A DNA stretch of 34,758 bases from Pseudomonadota bacterium. GTDB lineage: Bacteria; Pseudomonadota; Alphaproteobacteria; Acetobacterales; Acetobacteraceae. This document shows, piece after piece, positions 16,652 through 24,739 of this stretch. Under the pieces are notes generated by a model. The model ran no database searches and had not been told where the DNA came from. It worked only from the letters and a program-made list of their open reading frames with translations. How positions within the stretch are numbered: position 1 is the first letter of the stretch; the number at the start of each line of letters is the position of its first letter. The position numbers were made by a program, and so were the translations under genes. The DNA is taken from NCBI GenBank assembly GCA_018240405.1, contig JAFEFW010000651.1:1-34758 (forward strand), read 5' to 3'.

Positions 16652-17221
16652 TCAGGCCGCGGCGTCGGCCACCGCGACACCGGCGGAACGTGCTGCCCAG
16701 CCCGCGATCGCGGCCGCGGACGGCAGCAGAACGGTCCCCGGACCACCCAGAAACTGCTCCAGGTCCGCCAGGTTCGACGGCCGCACGGCGATGATGACAA
16801 CGGCACCGGATAATACCGCCTCGGCAATCTCCACCCGCAAGCCGCCGCCCTCGGCCTCGACGGAGCCGAAACGAGGCACGACGATCACCTGCGCACCGCT
16901 GCTGGCCGCCTTGCGCAGCAGGCAGCCCGCCTCGGCCAGGGCGGAATTGTCCAACGTGCAGGACCCGGCGCCGGGACCGCGCGGCTGATCCAGCCGGATC
17001 ACCTGCCCGGTCGCCACATCGTCCAGCCACATTGCCCGCTTGCCGCTCGGCAGGCGGTCGCCGAAGCGCTGCAGCAGTCCGGCCACAACCACATTGCGCG
17101 CGCGCAGAGCGGCGACAGACGCGGCCATCAGGGTGTTCACGTCGTCCGATTCGTCGAACAGCAGGACGCCGACGCGGGCGGCGATGGCGGGGTCGATCCG
17201 AGCCAATTGCTGAACCTTCAT
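16652..17221 (-). CDS. DUF2478 domain protein
   Basis: 189 aa, essentially one DUF2478 domain. The start has a P-loop-like strand (GVLLFDES followed by a helix of an NTPase-like fold), then VVAGLLQRFGDRLPSGKRAMWLDDV, a CTLDNSALAEAGCLLRKA stretch and the family's RFG-x-x-E-x-x-G-G-G-LR-x-E-I motif (residues about 125-140). AVLSGAVVIIAVRPSNL follows. From memory, genes of this family are often found near molybdate transport or molybdoenzyme genes. The biochemical role is not established. The ATG at 17221 has GGAG 9 nt upstream. The gene has its own promoter with a Mo-box-like inverted repeat, which supports a molybdenum link. Confidence 0.85.
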   Translation of the reverse strand: MKVQQLARIDPAIAARVGVLLFDESDDVNTLMAASVAALRARNVVVAGLLQRFGDRLPSGKRAMWLDDVATGQVIRLDQPRGPGAGSCTLDNSALAEAGCLLRKAASSGAQVIVVPRFGSVEAEGGGLRVEIAEAVLSGAVVIIAVRPSNLADLEQFLGGPGTVLLPSAAAIAGWAARSAGVAVADAAA

Positions 17222-17304
17222 TGGTGTTGTCTCCATGTCAGGCCGGCGGGAAAAGTGCAACCGTTGTGCCAGACGGTCGGCCATGCGGCCTGTGCGGCGC
17301 CATG

Positions 17305-17328
17305 CGCTATGCATGTATAGGAATAGCG
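17305..17328. promoter_or_regulatory. Mo-box-like inverted repeat CGCTAT-N12-ATAGCG
   Basis: Half-sites at 17305-17310 and 17323-17328 are exact inverted repeats with a 12-bp centre. The E. coli ModE operator before modA, as I remember it, has CGTTAT-N12-ATAACG, the same layout with one changed base per half. The site covers the -10 element of the DUF2478 promoter, as expected for a repressor. No modE gene is in the window. Confidence 0.5.
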
Positions 17329-17342
17329 AAGCGCCGTGTCAG
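17314..17342 (-). promoter_or_regulatory. Sigma-70 type promoter of the DUF2478 gene
   Basis: On the minus strand CTGACA (17337-17342) and TATACA (17314-17319) are separated by exactly 17 bp. The start would lie near 17307, leaving a leader of about 86 nt before the ATG at 17221. Confidence 0.65.
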
Positions 17343-17372
17343 ACTCCCGACAAAAGCGACATAGTTGTCAGA

Positions 17373-17849
17373 TTACGGCGCCGGTTGCGTGTCGGACGCC
17401 GGCTCCGGCCGGCGATGCGGCTTGATGTCGAGCAGCGGCGTGCCATCCATGCAGTCCAGGCCGCGGACGCGCAGGGTCGTTCCCTCGATGCCCAGCAGCG
17501 TCACAACCGAGGCAGCGATCGGGTTCGGCCGCACCGGCGAGCGCAGCGCGAAGGTGCCCAGCGTCTTGCCGCTGTGGCGCGGGGTCTGGATGACGATGTC
17601 GCGCCGGGCGCGGTTCATCCAGTACAGCACCAGGATCTCGGCCTGCTGGTCCAGCCCGGTCAGCGCCTGCGCCCAGCGCCGGTCGACGACAATCCTGCAC
17701 TCCGGCCCGTCGACCTTGTCGCCGGTGCGCGGACAGGCGCCGCGCTCCGTCCAGGGCGTGTGGATGCGGCCGATGAAATACACCGCGGCATCGGTCACCG
17801 AAGGCAGTGTGACGGCTACTTCGCCGGGGCGTATGTCATCGTCGCTCAT
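17373..17849 (-). CDS. trmO: tRNA (N6-threonylcarbamoyladenosine37-N6)-methyltransferase TrmO / TsaA family
   Basis: 158 aa, a single UPF0066/TsaA beta-barrel domain. TrmO uses S-adenosylmethionine to methylate t6A37 in some tRNAs, chiefly tRNA-Thr. Family motifs seen: IGRIHTPWTERGACPR at the start, VLYWMNRARRDIVIQTP in the middle, then GTFALRSPVRPNPIAASVV and the C-terminal VRGLDCMDGTPLLDIKPH. The E. coli protein has an extra C-terminal domain that is missing here, so this is the short form. The start at 17849 is 10 nt after the stop of the VOC gene, so they are probably co-transcribed. In some annotations the family is called SAM-dependent methyltransferase or YaeB. Confidence 0.88.
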   Translation of the reverse strand: MSDDDIRPGEVAVTLPSVTDAAVYFIGRIHTPWTERGACPRTGDKVDGPECRIVVDRRWAQALTGLDQQAEILVLYWMNRARRDIVIQTPRHSGKTLGTFALRSPVRPNPIAASVVTLLGIEGTTLRVRGLDCMDGTPLLDIKPHRRPEPASDTQPAP

Positions 17850-17859
17850 GCACGAAATT

Positions 17860-18390
17860 CTAAGCTGGCACGGCGGGTTTCGCCAGCGTGTCCGCAAAGC
17901 GCTGCAGCACGCCGGCCTTGCGGTCATAGGCCGGGTCGTCGTCCCACGGGCCCGGGAAGCGGCCGAGATTGGTGATGTCGCGGGCGAACAGCCGCTCCTG
18001 CCGCGGCCATTCGGCACGCGGCTGCTCGTATGACACCTCGACGCCGTTGCCGTCGGGATCGCGGAAGTAGATGCCCAACGACAGCCCATGATCGACAATG
18101 GACCGGATCGGCACGTTGTTGTCCTTCAGGCGCTGGTACAGCACCTTCAGTTCGTCGAGCGTATCCACCATCCAGGCCATGTGGTTTAGACCGACCTGCT
18201 TCGGCACAGAACCCGGCGCCTCCGGTCCGACCTCGATCAGCGCGATTTCATGCGAGCTTTCGATGTCGGCCGACATGAAGGCCGCGGAGCCGGGGACCAG
18301 CTGATACGTGTGCAGGCCAAGAATCTTCTTGTACCAGTCATGCGCTTGCTGAACGTTGCGCACCTGGATGTTGACGTGCCCGAGATGCAT
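17860..18390 (-). CDS. VOC family protein, extradiol dioxygenase/glyoxalase-like
   Basis: 176 aa. Two VOC modules with the three metal ligands in place: His5 (LGHVNIQV), His70 (LNHMAWMV) and Glu118 (NGVEVSYE). The layout (NIQVRNVQQAHDWYKKILGL ... IYFRDPDGNGVEV) is that of catechol 2,3-dioxygenase-like enzymes, so a ring-cleavage or related Fe/Mn reaction is possible. The substrate is unknown. The ATG at 18390 is preceded by GGGAG at good spacing. The ORF runs further upstream but that part is not family-like. It lies 10 nt before trmO. Confidence 0.9.
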   Translation of the reverse strand: MHLGHVNIQVRNVQQAHDWYKKILGLHTYQLVPGSAAFMSADIESSHEIALIEVGPEAPGSVPKQVGLNHMAWMVDTLDELKVLYQRLKDNNVPIRSIVDHGLSLGIYFRDPDGNGVEVSYEQPRAEWPRQERLFARDITNLGRFPGPWDDDPAYDRKAGVLQRFADTLAKPAVPA

Positions 18391-18646
18391 GGACCGTTTC
18401 TCCCATTGTTTGTGGATGCAGGCGGCAGCCGTGCCGTCACGCCGAAGCTGACTGCCGGCATGATGGCGAGGCCGCCACTGTTGCCACGCCTGCACCGCTT
18501 GGCCTTGAGCGAGATCAAACCGGTTGGGGACGGTTGTAGTCGCCCGGCGGTCCAGCAGGCGGAGTGCGGTTTCATGAAAGTGCTTTGCGGGTGACGTCAT
18601 ACGCCCACGGGAACCGGCGCGGCTGACCACCGGGCGGCCGGCGCCC

Positions 18647-18678
18647 TGCAGGCGACTGGTCTCAGCCCGTCGCCTGCA
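18647..18678 (-). terminator. Hairpin overlapping the stop of the 245-aa gene
   Basis: A perfect 10-bp stem, TGCAGGCGAC (18647-18656) with GTCGCCTGCA (18669-18678), and a 12-nt loop containing the stop codon. It is a probable transcription end, though without a T-run. Confidence 0.45.
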
Positions 18679-19399
18679 CCGCTAGGGCGTGCCGCCGGCG
18701 TAGCTGCGCCAGCTTCATCCGCGCGGCATCGACCACGCGCCGCTGCGCCTCGATCTGCTGCGCGGCCTGGCTGTGCGGCGGCGGTGCGCCCTTGTGGTGG
18801 GCGTTCATCAGCGTCAGCAGCTTTGATGCGCTGGCGTAGGATTTCTCGGCCTGGCGAAGTTCCTCGGCCGCCGGGTCCGCCGCGACCTCCGGCGAGGCGC
18901 CGTGGGTCCCAGCATCCCGCTCAGCGAGCGGCTCCGCGGATGGCTCCGCGGATAGCTCCGGGACCACTACGGCCACCAAGGCACGACCGGCGTCAGGGTC
19001 GGGATCAACGGGATCGGGGCAGTCGCCCTCCATCTCGGCTGGAGCAGCCGGAAACGCCAGCGCCGAGCGCTCCCGCCGCAGCCGGTCCAGCAGGCTCCGA
19101 GCCTGATGGCCGGAGCGGCTGAGACCGCTGGCGAAGCGAAGAACAGGATCTTGCTTGACCGCCGCCTCGGCGCCCCCGGCCGATTGCGCGACCACGCTAA
19201 GCGTCTTCAGGTTGAAGATGACGGCTTCGCCGGCGTAGCGCAGCTCCTCGACCGAGGCCGGGCGGTATTCGCCCAGCATGTGCTCCGCCAGGCGGCGGCC
19301 GATCACCTCGTCGCCGCCGATCGCCGGCAGGATCAGAGGCAGCAGGAACGCGATGACCATATCGACGGCGGCCGGCGGCAGCGTGGCGGAAATTGGCAT
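18662..19399 (-). CDS. Hypothetical protein (245 aa)
   Basis: The N-terminal third is hydrophobic then acidic (DMVIAFLLPLILPAIGGDEVIGRRLAEHML), followed by YRPASVEELRYAGEAVIFNLKTLSVVAQSA, which looks like a conserved helical domain. Residues about 120-175 are Pro/Ala/Glu-rich and probably disordered. The C-terminal 60 residues are a charged helix likely to form a coiled coil (AAEELRQAEKSYASASKLLTLMNAHH ... QIEAQRRVVDAARMKLAQLRRRH). I recall similar lineage-restricted proteins in Acetobacteraceae but no function. The start has no strong ribosome site. It stands alone between a convergent-style hairpin and the gap terminator. Confidence 0.75.
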   Translation of the reverse strand: MPISATLPPAAVDMVIAFLLPLILPAIGGDEVIGRRLAEHMLGEYRPASVEELRYAGEAVIFNLKTLSVVAQSAGGAEAAVKQDPVLRFASGLSRSGHQARSLLDRLRRERSALAFPAAPAEMEGDCPDPVDPDPDAGRALVAVVVPELSAEPSAEPLAERDAGTHGASPEVAADPAAEELRQAEKSYASASKLLTLMNAHHKGAPPPHSQAAQQIEAQRRVVDAARMKLAQLRRRHALAVQATG

Positions 19400-19519
19400 G
19401 GCGAAGACGTCCGGTTGCTAAAATGTTCCGCATTCTTATGGCAACCACAACCTCATTGCAAGCACATTTTCCTAATGCACCGCTGCGCCCGGCCCGCGTG
19501 GCAACCAGCCGCAACAGCA

Positions 19520-19551
19520 ACGGGCCGTGGAGGGTGCCCTCCACGGCCCGT
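19520..19551 (-). terminator. Strong hairpin terminator after gap
   Basis: A 15-bp perfect inverted repeat (19520-19534 with 19537-19551, ACGGGCCGTGGAGGG) lies about 50 nt past the gap stop. The centre is only 2 nt, so the real loop opens a few pairs. Confidence 0.75.
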
Positions 19552-19603
19552 CAGCACAGTCTGACCGCGAACCGGACGCTGCCGTCCGGCTCAGGCGGTT
19601 GCC

Positions 19604-20617
19604 TTACAGGCTGCCGAACAGCGCGGCGGTGTCCGACATGCGGTTGGAGAAGCCCCACTCATTGTCGTACCAGCCCATGACCCGTGCCAGCGCACCGTCC
19701 ACCACCGAGGTCTGCGTCGCGTCGAAGGTGCAGGAAGCCGCATTGTGGTTGAAGTCGATGCTGACCAGCGGCGCCTTGTTGTAGTCCAGGATACCGGCCA
19801 GATCGCCCTTCGCCGCGTCCTGCATCGCTGCGTTGATCTCGTCCTTGGTCGCCTGCTTTGACAGGTTCACGTCCAGCGACACCAACGAAACGTTCGGCGT
19901 CGGAATGCGGATCGCCGTGCCGTCCAGCTTGCCCTTCAGCTCCGGCAGCACCAGGCCGACGGCACGCGCCGCGCCGGTCGAGGTCGGGATGGCGGACACC
20001 GCCGCCGCGCGGGCGCGGTGCAGGTCCTTGTGCAGCGTGTCGACGGTGTTCTGGTCGCCGGTGTAGGCGTGGATGGTGACCATGTAGCCGCGCAGGATGC
20101 CGAACTTCTCGTGCAGCACCTTGGCCATCGGCGCCAGGCAGTTCGTCGTGCACGAGGCGTTGGAGATGATCGTCATGTCCTTGGTCAGCGTCTTGTGATT
20201 GACGCCGTAGACGATCGTCGCATCGACATTGTCGGCCGGGGCGGAGATCAGCACCTTGCGCGCGCCCGAGGTCAGCAGCGCCGAAGCCTTCTCCTTCGAG
20301 GTGAAGATGCCGGTGCACTCCAGCGCCACGTCGACGCCCTGGTAGGGCACCTTTGTCGGGTCGCGTTCGGCGGAAACCTTCAGCGGACCGTAGACCTTGC
20401 CATTGTGGCGGATGGTGATGGTGTCGCCCGACACCTCGATCTGGCCGGGGAATCGGCCGTGGACGCTGTCATAGGCGAACAGGTGCGCGTTCGCCTCCAC
20501 GCTGCCCAGGTCGTTGATCGCCACCGGCACGACGTCGTCACGTCCGCTCTCGACGATCGCCCGCAGCACGAGGCGCCCAATGCGCCCAAACCCATTGATC
20601 GCGACCTTGACGGCCAT
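19604..20617 (-). CDS. gap: Glyceraldehyde-3-phosphate dehydrogenase, type I
   Basis: 337 aa, phosphorylating NAD-type GAPDH of glycolysis, gluconeogenesis and the Calvin cycle. The Rossmann start (VKVAINGFGRIGRLVLRA), the NAD-preferring Asp after the second strand (VAINDLG), the catalytic Cys156 in SNASCTTNCLAP and the His in MVTIHAYTGDQ are present. RIPTPNVSLVSLDV and the C-terminal WYDNEWGFSNRM are canonical. The ATG at 20617 has AAAGGA upstream. tkt lies 119 bp upstream on the same strand, a common order in alphaproteobacteria (tkt-gap-pgk). No pgk follows here, and a strong terminator closes the unit. Confidence 0.98.
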   Translation of the reverse strand: MAVKVAINGFGRIGRLVLRAIVESGRDDVVPVAINDLGSVEANAHLFAYDSVHGRFPGQIEVSGDTITIRHNGKVYGPLKVSAERDPTKVPYQGVDVALECTGIFTSKEKASALLTSGARKVLISAPADNVDATIVYGVNHKTLTKDMTIISNASCTTNCLAPMAKVLHEKFGILRGYMVTIHAYTGDQNTVDTLHKDLHRARAAAVSAIPTSTGAARAVGLVLPELKGKLDGTAIRIPTPNVSLVSLDVNLSKQATKDEINAAMQDAAKGDLAGILDYNKAPLVSIDFNHNAASCTFDATQTSVVDGALARVMGWYDNEWGFSNRMSDTAALFGSL

Positions 20618-20634
20618 GCTGTTCGTCCTTTCGT

Positions 20635-20654
20635 GAACGTGTTCGATGTTCGTT
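20635..20654. promoter_or_regulatory. Small inverted and direct repeats before gap
   Basis: GAACGTGTTC (20635-20644) is an inverted repeat, and TGTTCGATGTTCG (20640-20652) is a 6-bp direct repeat, just upstream of the gap ribosome site. They might be a regulator site in the tkt-gap interval. I cannot assign a regulator. Confidence 0.3.
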
Positions 20655-20736
20655 TGGATACGTGCCGTCTACCAGCACGCCCGAGGCGCGAAATCAACAG
20701 TTTCCCGGCGGGGGATCGCTACCGGCCCGATCACTG

Positions 20737-22776
20737 TCAGCCGAGGCGGCGCGTCACCGCCGCGGCAATCGCCTCGGCGGTGATGCCGAAATGCGCGTAC
20801 AACTCCCCTGCCGGCCCGGAAGCGCCGAAGCCCGACATGCCGATGAACACGCCGCTTTCGCCCAGCCAGCGCTCCCAGCCGAAGCCGCACGCCGCCTCGA
20901 CACCGATGCGCAATGCGCCGCCCAATACCTGGGCGCGATAGGTGTCGTCCTGCATGGCGAACAGCTCCCAGCACGGCAGCGACACCACCGCCGCGGCGAT
21001 GCCGTCGGCGGCCAGCCGGTCGCGCGCTTCCAGCGCCAGCGCGACCTCGGACCCGGTGGCGATCAGGGTCGCCTGCCGCGGACCTTCCGCTTCGGCCAGC
21101 ACGTAGCCGCCGCGGATGCAGCGATTCTCGCCGGCATCGGACCGCACGGCCGGCACGGCCTGGCGCGACAACACCAGCACGCTGGGTCCCTCGGTACGCC
21201 GCAGCGCCAGGTCCCAGCATTCCGCCGTCTCCATCGCGTCGGCGGGGCGGAAGACCTGCACATTCGGCATGACGCGCAGGGCGGCGAGGTGCTCGACCGG
21301 CTGATGCGTTGGCCCGTCCTCACCCACACCAATCGAGTCATGGGTCAGGACATAAATCACGCGCTGATGCATCAGCGCGCTGAGCCGCAACGCCGGGCGC
21401 ATATAGTCGCTGAACACGGCAAAGGTGCCGATATAGGGGATGACCCCGCCATGCAGCGACATGCCGTTGGCCGCCGCTGCCATGGCATGCTCGCGAACGC
21501 CAAAATGCACGTAGCGGCCGCCATAGTTCGCGGCGCTCAGCACCGGCATACCGCGCACCATGGTCTGGTTGGAGCCTGTGAGGTCGGCCGATCCGCCGAT
21601 CAGGTCGGGTATCGCCGGTAGCAGGGCCTCCAGGCAGGCCAGACTCGACACCCGCGTCGGCCGGCGCGGCTTGCGCTCTGCGATCTCCTGCTTCAGCGCC
21701 TGCAAGCCGTCGAGCCAACCGTCCGGCAGCTTGCCGGCAACCGCCCTTTCGAACTCTGCTCGCTGCGCATGCCGGGTCAGGCGCTTCAGCCACGCCCTGC
21801 GCGCCGAGGCGCCGCGACGGCCGATCGCGTTCCAGCGCTCCAGCAGGTCATCGGGGATCTGGAACAGCGGCTCATCCCAGCCCAGCGCCCGGCGAGCCGC
21901 GGCGGCTTCCGACAGGCCCAGCGGCGCACCGTGCGCCGCGGCGGTGCCGCCCTTGGTCGGGGCGCCGAGGCCGATCACCGTCTGGCAGGCGATCAGCGTC
22001 GGCTTCTTGGAGCGCACGGCAAAGGACAGCGCCGCGGCAATCTGCGCCGGGTCGTGGCCGTCCACCTGCTTGGTCGCCCAGCCATACGCGGCGTAGCGCT
22101 TCAGCACGTCTTCGGACGAGGTCAGCGACAATTCGCCGTCGACGGTGATCCGGTTGTCGTCGAACAGCACGGTCAGCTTGGACAGACACAGATGACCGGC
22201 GAGCGCGGCGGCTTCGTGGTTGATGCCTTCCATCAGGTCGCCGTCCGAGGCCAGCACCCAGGTGCGATGATCGACCAGCGACTTGCCGAAGCGCGCGGCC
22301 AGGTTGCGTTCGGCGATGGCCATGCCGACGGCCGTGGCGAAGCCCTGGCCGAGCGGACCGGTGGTCGTGTCGATGGCAGGGTGCGTGCCGTATTCCGGGT
22401 GGCCGGCGGTGGGGGAATGCAATTGCCGGAAGCTCTGCAGGTCGCGCAGCGTGATGCCGTCGTGGCCCGTCAGGTAGAGCAGCGCATAGAGCAGCATCGA
22501 ACCATGGCCGGCCGACAGCACGAAGCGGTCGCGATCAGGCCAGTGCGGATCGGCGGCGTCGAATTTGTGGTATCGGGTCCAGAGCGCGGTGGCGACATCC
22601 GCCATGCCCAGTGGCAGGCCCGGGTGGCCGGAGCCGGCGCGCTCGATCGCGTCGATCGACAGCGCACGGATGGCGTCGGCCATCCGCCGGGCGGACGTCA
22701 GTGGGCGCGCAAGAACCTCCGCCTGACGCGTCAGTGCGGGTTCGTCAGGCAGCAGGACTTCGGCCAGCGCAGCCAT
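20737..22776 (-). CDS. tkt: Transketolase
   Basis: 679 aa, full length for bacterial transketolase. The enzyme transfers two-carbon units between sugar phosphates in the pentose phosphate pathway with thiamine diphosphate. Motifs: DAIERAGSGHPGLPLGMADVA near the start, LSAGHGSMLLYALLYLTG, the TPP/metal motif ASDGDLMEGINHEAAALAG...LFDDN, and the pyrimidine-domain FGVREHAMAAAANGM with the catalytic Glu. THDSIGVGEDGPTHQPVEHLA is also present. AAGGA lies 6 nt before the ATG. A small hairpin (GGGTTGC/GCAACCC, 22798-22815) sits about 20 nt upstream in the leader. gap follows on the same strand. Confidence 0.97.
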   Translation of the reverse strand: MAALAEVLLPDEPALTRQAEVLARPLTSARRMADAIRALSIDAIERAGSGHPGLPLGMADVATALWTRYHKFDAADPHWPDRDRFVLSAGHGSMLLYALLYLTGHDGITLRDLQSFRQLHSPTAGHPEYGTHPAIDTTTGPLGQGFATAVGMAIAERNLAARFGKSLVDHRTWVLASDGDLMEGINHEAAALAGHLCLSKLTVLFDDNRITVDGELSLTSSEDVLKRYAAYGWATKQVDGHDPAQIAAALSFAVRSKKPTLIACQTVIGLGAPTKGGTAAAHGAPLGLSEAAAARRALGWDEPLFQIPDDLLERWNAIGRRGASARRAWLKRLTRHAQRAEFERAVAGKLPDGWLDGLQALKQEIAERKPRRPTRVSSLACLEALLPAIPDLIGGSADLTGSNQTMVRGMPVLSAANYGGRYVHFGVREHAMAAAANGMSLHGGVIPYIGTFAVFSDYMRPALRLSALMHQRVIYVLTHDSIGVGEDGPTHQPVEHLAALRVMPNVQVFRPADAMETAECWDLALRRTEGPSVLVLSRQAVPAVRSDAGENRCIRGGYVLAEAEGPRQATLIATGSEVALALEARDRLAADGIAAAVVSLPCWELFAMQDDTYRAQVLGGALRIGVEAACGFGWERWLGESGVFIGMSGFGASGPAGELYAHFGITAEAIAAAVTRRLG

Positions 22777-23137
22777 TGGACTTCCTTACGCACAGCCGGG
22801 TTGCAGCGGCAACCCCTCTTCGGCTGGGGTCGTGTCCGCGGACGGTCGGGGTGGGCTGGATACGAAGGGTCTCACCGCCAAGCCGCAAAGATGCCAGGTC
22901 GTTGATCGTTCTATTCGGTGGGACCATGGCAACTGCCTCGGCGTCCCATCGATGTTGGACCGCTTCGCGGCAGGTGCGGGCGCACGTTCGGTGCCCACAG
23001 ACATGCCGGGCAGCGGCCTCAATCTTCGTGCCTGCACTGCCCGATTGCTGATCTGGCACCGCCTGCTTGGCGACCTGGCGGTGAAAGCCGAAGCCCATCA
23101 CGCAGGAACACCTCGCCCGAACGCCATGCAGCCCGGC
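22777..23137. other. Intergenic stretch with a degenerate CGCMAAG repeat
   Basis: There is no supported gene in these 361 bp between tkt and the EamA transporter. It holds the leader of tkt with a 7-bp stem hairpin at 22798-22815 and, at 22874-22897, a short run of 8-9-bp degenerate units of the type CGCCAAG/CGCAAAG. Confidence 0.6.
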
Positions 23138-24025
23138 TCAGGCCGGCACCCGCGCCTTCGCCGCCTCGGCGCGGCGGAGTCGCTCGCGGTGGGCCGTGTA
23201 GAGGCCGCTCATGATGATCACGGCCGCACCGACCAGGGTCCACAGGTCGGGCAGGTTGTCGAATACCAGATAGCCGCCGATGCTGACCCAGACCAACTGC
23301 ACGTAGAACAGCGGCGCCAGCGTTGAGGCCGGCGCCAGCTTGTGCGCCAGGATCACCAGCCACTGGCCGATCGAGGCCAGCACCCCCATCACCAGCGACA
23401 GCACCAGCAGCCAGGGCGTCGGCCAAACGGCCTCAAAGGGCAGCAGCACCGTCAGCACCACGGTCCCGACCGCCGCCGAGATCAGCATCGTTGTTTGCGG
23501 CGTGTCGGTATTGGCGATCTTGCGCGTGATGATCAGCGCCAACGTCCAGGCGGTGGAGGAGGCGATACCGAACAGCGCCGCCGGCTGGAAGCCGTCCAGC
23601 CCGGGCCGGACGACGATCAGCATCCCCAGTACGCCCGCGCCGACGGCGGCCCAGCGCCGGATACCGACGACCTCGCCCAGCAGCGGGATCGACAGGATGG
23701 TGACCAGAAGCGGGGAAAGGAAGCTGATCGTGGTCGCCTGCGCCATGGTCATGGCGTGCACGCCATAAACGAACAGCACGGAGGACGTGACGACGCAGAT
23801 CCCGCGGGCCAGTTGCAGCTTTGGCGCCTTGGGCTTCAGCGTCCGAAGCGGCGTGCGGGAGGCCAGGGCCAGTGCCATCACGACGAACAGGACGTAGCGG
23901 ATCCAGATGAATTCGACGATCGGCAGGCCGTTGGAGAGGTATTTGGCAATCGTGTCGGCGGTGCCGAACAGTATCGTCGCGGCAACCGAAAGGATGATGC
24001 CGCGAATCGGGTCGTCAGTGGGCAT
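23138..24025 (-). CDS. EamA/DMT superfamily transporter
   Basis: 295 aa with about ten hydrophobic segments in two halves, the classic 2 x EamA arrangement of drug/metabolite exporters in the inner membrane. The first repeat begins IRGIILSVAATILFGTADTIAKYL. The QATTISFLSPLLVTILSIPLLGE stretch is the usual end of the first EamA unit, and QLVWVSIGGYLVFDNLPD marks the second. The C-terminus is short and basic, consistent with a cytoplasmic end. The substrate is unknown. On the minus strand TATAAG lies 9 nt before the ATG and there is no clear ribosome site, so a leaderless start is possible. Confidence 0.92.
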   Translation of the reverse strand: MPTDDPIRGIILSVAATILFGTADTIAKYLSNGLPIVEFIWIRYVLFVVMALALASRTPLRTLKPKAPKLQLARGICVVTSSVLFVYGVHAMTMAQATTISFLSPLLVTILSIPLLGEVVGIRRWAAVGAGVLGMLIVVRPGLDGFQPAALFGIASSTAWTLALIITRKIANTDTPQTTMLISAAVGTVVLTVLLPFEAVWPTPWLLVLSLVMGVLASIGQWLVILAHKLAPASTLAPLFYVQLVWVSIGGYLVFDNLPDLWTLVGAAVIIMSGLYTAHRERLRRAEAAKARVPA

Positions 24026-24093
24026 GCGGGCTTATAGGAGGCGCCGGTCGCACGCAGCGACGCCTATTCGTGCTGGGCTGCCACGACCGTTAC

Positions 24094-24116
24094 GCCGGCG
24101 GCAGCGAACCGCCGGC
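24094..24116 (-). terminator. Hairpin after the azoR-like gene
   Basis: An 8-bp perfect stem GCCGGCGG/CCGCCGGC with a 7-nt loop lies 6 nt past the stop of the NADH-azoreductase gene. Confidence 0.5.
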
Positions 24117-24121
24117 CGGCC

Positions 24122-24739
24122 TTACCGCTCGGGCAACACCGCATCCAGCGCCGCGGTGGCGCGCGCCCAGGCTGCCGCCAGCGCCTCGGGGCCGCGCGTG
24201 ACGCCCTCCAGCGCGAACACCGTCATCGTATGCAGCCCGATCGTGGCGAGCACCGCCTTCAGATAGGGCGTGAGAAAATCCGGCTGCGGCGGCGTGCCCA
24301 CCGGAGAGGGCTGGGTGAACCAGCCGCCCGACGCGACGACCAGATACACCGGCCGGTCCGGCAGCCGCCCCACCTTGCCCGCCGGCGTACTGGCGAAGGT
24401 CCGGTGGATGCGGACGATCTGGTCGATCCAGGCCTTCAGCACCGCCGGCACCGTGTAGTTGTGCATGGGCGTGGCAATGACCACGGCGTCGGCGGCTTCC
24501 AGTTCGCTGATCAGGCGTTCGGACAGGACCAGGTCCGGGTGATCGGGCACCGGCGGCGACAGGATCGCGGCGCTGAAGGCCGCATCAGGCGGCGGCACCG
24601 GTTCGGCGCACAGGTCGCGCGTCACCACACGCGCGGCCGGCAGGCTTGCCTGCAGGCGCGCGACCACCGCATCGCCGAAGCGGCGGCTGTGCGCCTCAGC
24701 GCCGCGCGGACTGACAGCGAGATAGAGGATCGTGCTCAT
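24122..24739 (-). CDS. azoR: FMN-dependent NADH:quinone/azo oxidoreductase (AzoR-like)
   Basis: 205 aa flavodoxin-like fold. The family reduces quinones and azo compounds with NADH and FMN and protects from electrophile stress. Motifs: ILYLAVSPRGAEAHSRRFGDAVV at the start (phosphate-binding loop of FMN), ADAVVIATPMHNYTVPAVLKAWIDQIVR, and VYLVVASGGWFT near residue 130. DFLTPYLKAVLATIGL near the C-terminus also fits AzoR. The start overlaps the stop of the upstream GNAT gene by 4 nt (24736-24739), so it is the third gene of the AhpD-GNAT-AzoR operon. The divergent MocR regulator is the likely controller. Confidence 0.92.
   Translation of the reverse strand: MSTILYLAVSPRGAEAHSRRFGDAVVARLQASLPAARVVTRDLCAEPVPPPDAAFSAAILSPPVPDHPDLVLSERLISELEAADAVVIATPMHNYTVPAVLKAWIDQIVRIHRTFASTPAGKVGRLPDRPVYLVVASGGWFTQPSPVGTPPQPDFLTPYLKAVLATIGLHTMTVFALEGVTRGPEALAAAWARATAALDAVLPER

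Noticed and set aside
21769-22905. 378-aa plus-strand ORF antisense to tkt
   Set aside because: Mirror of a clear transketolase gene, no motif.
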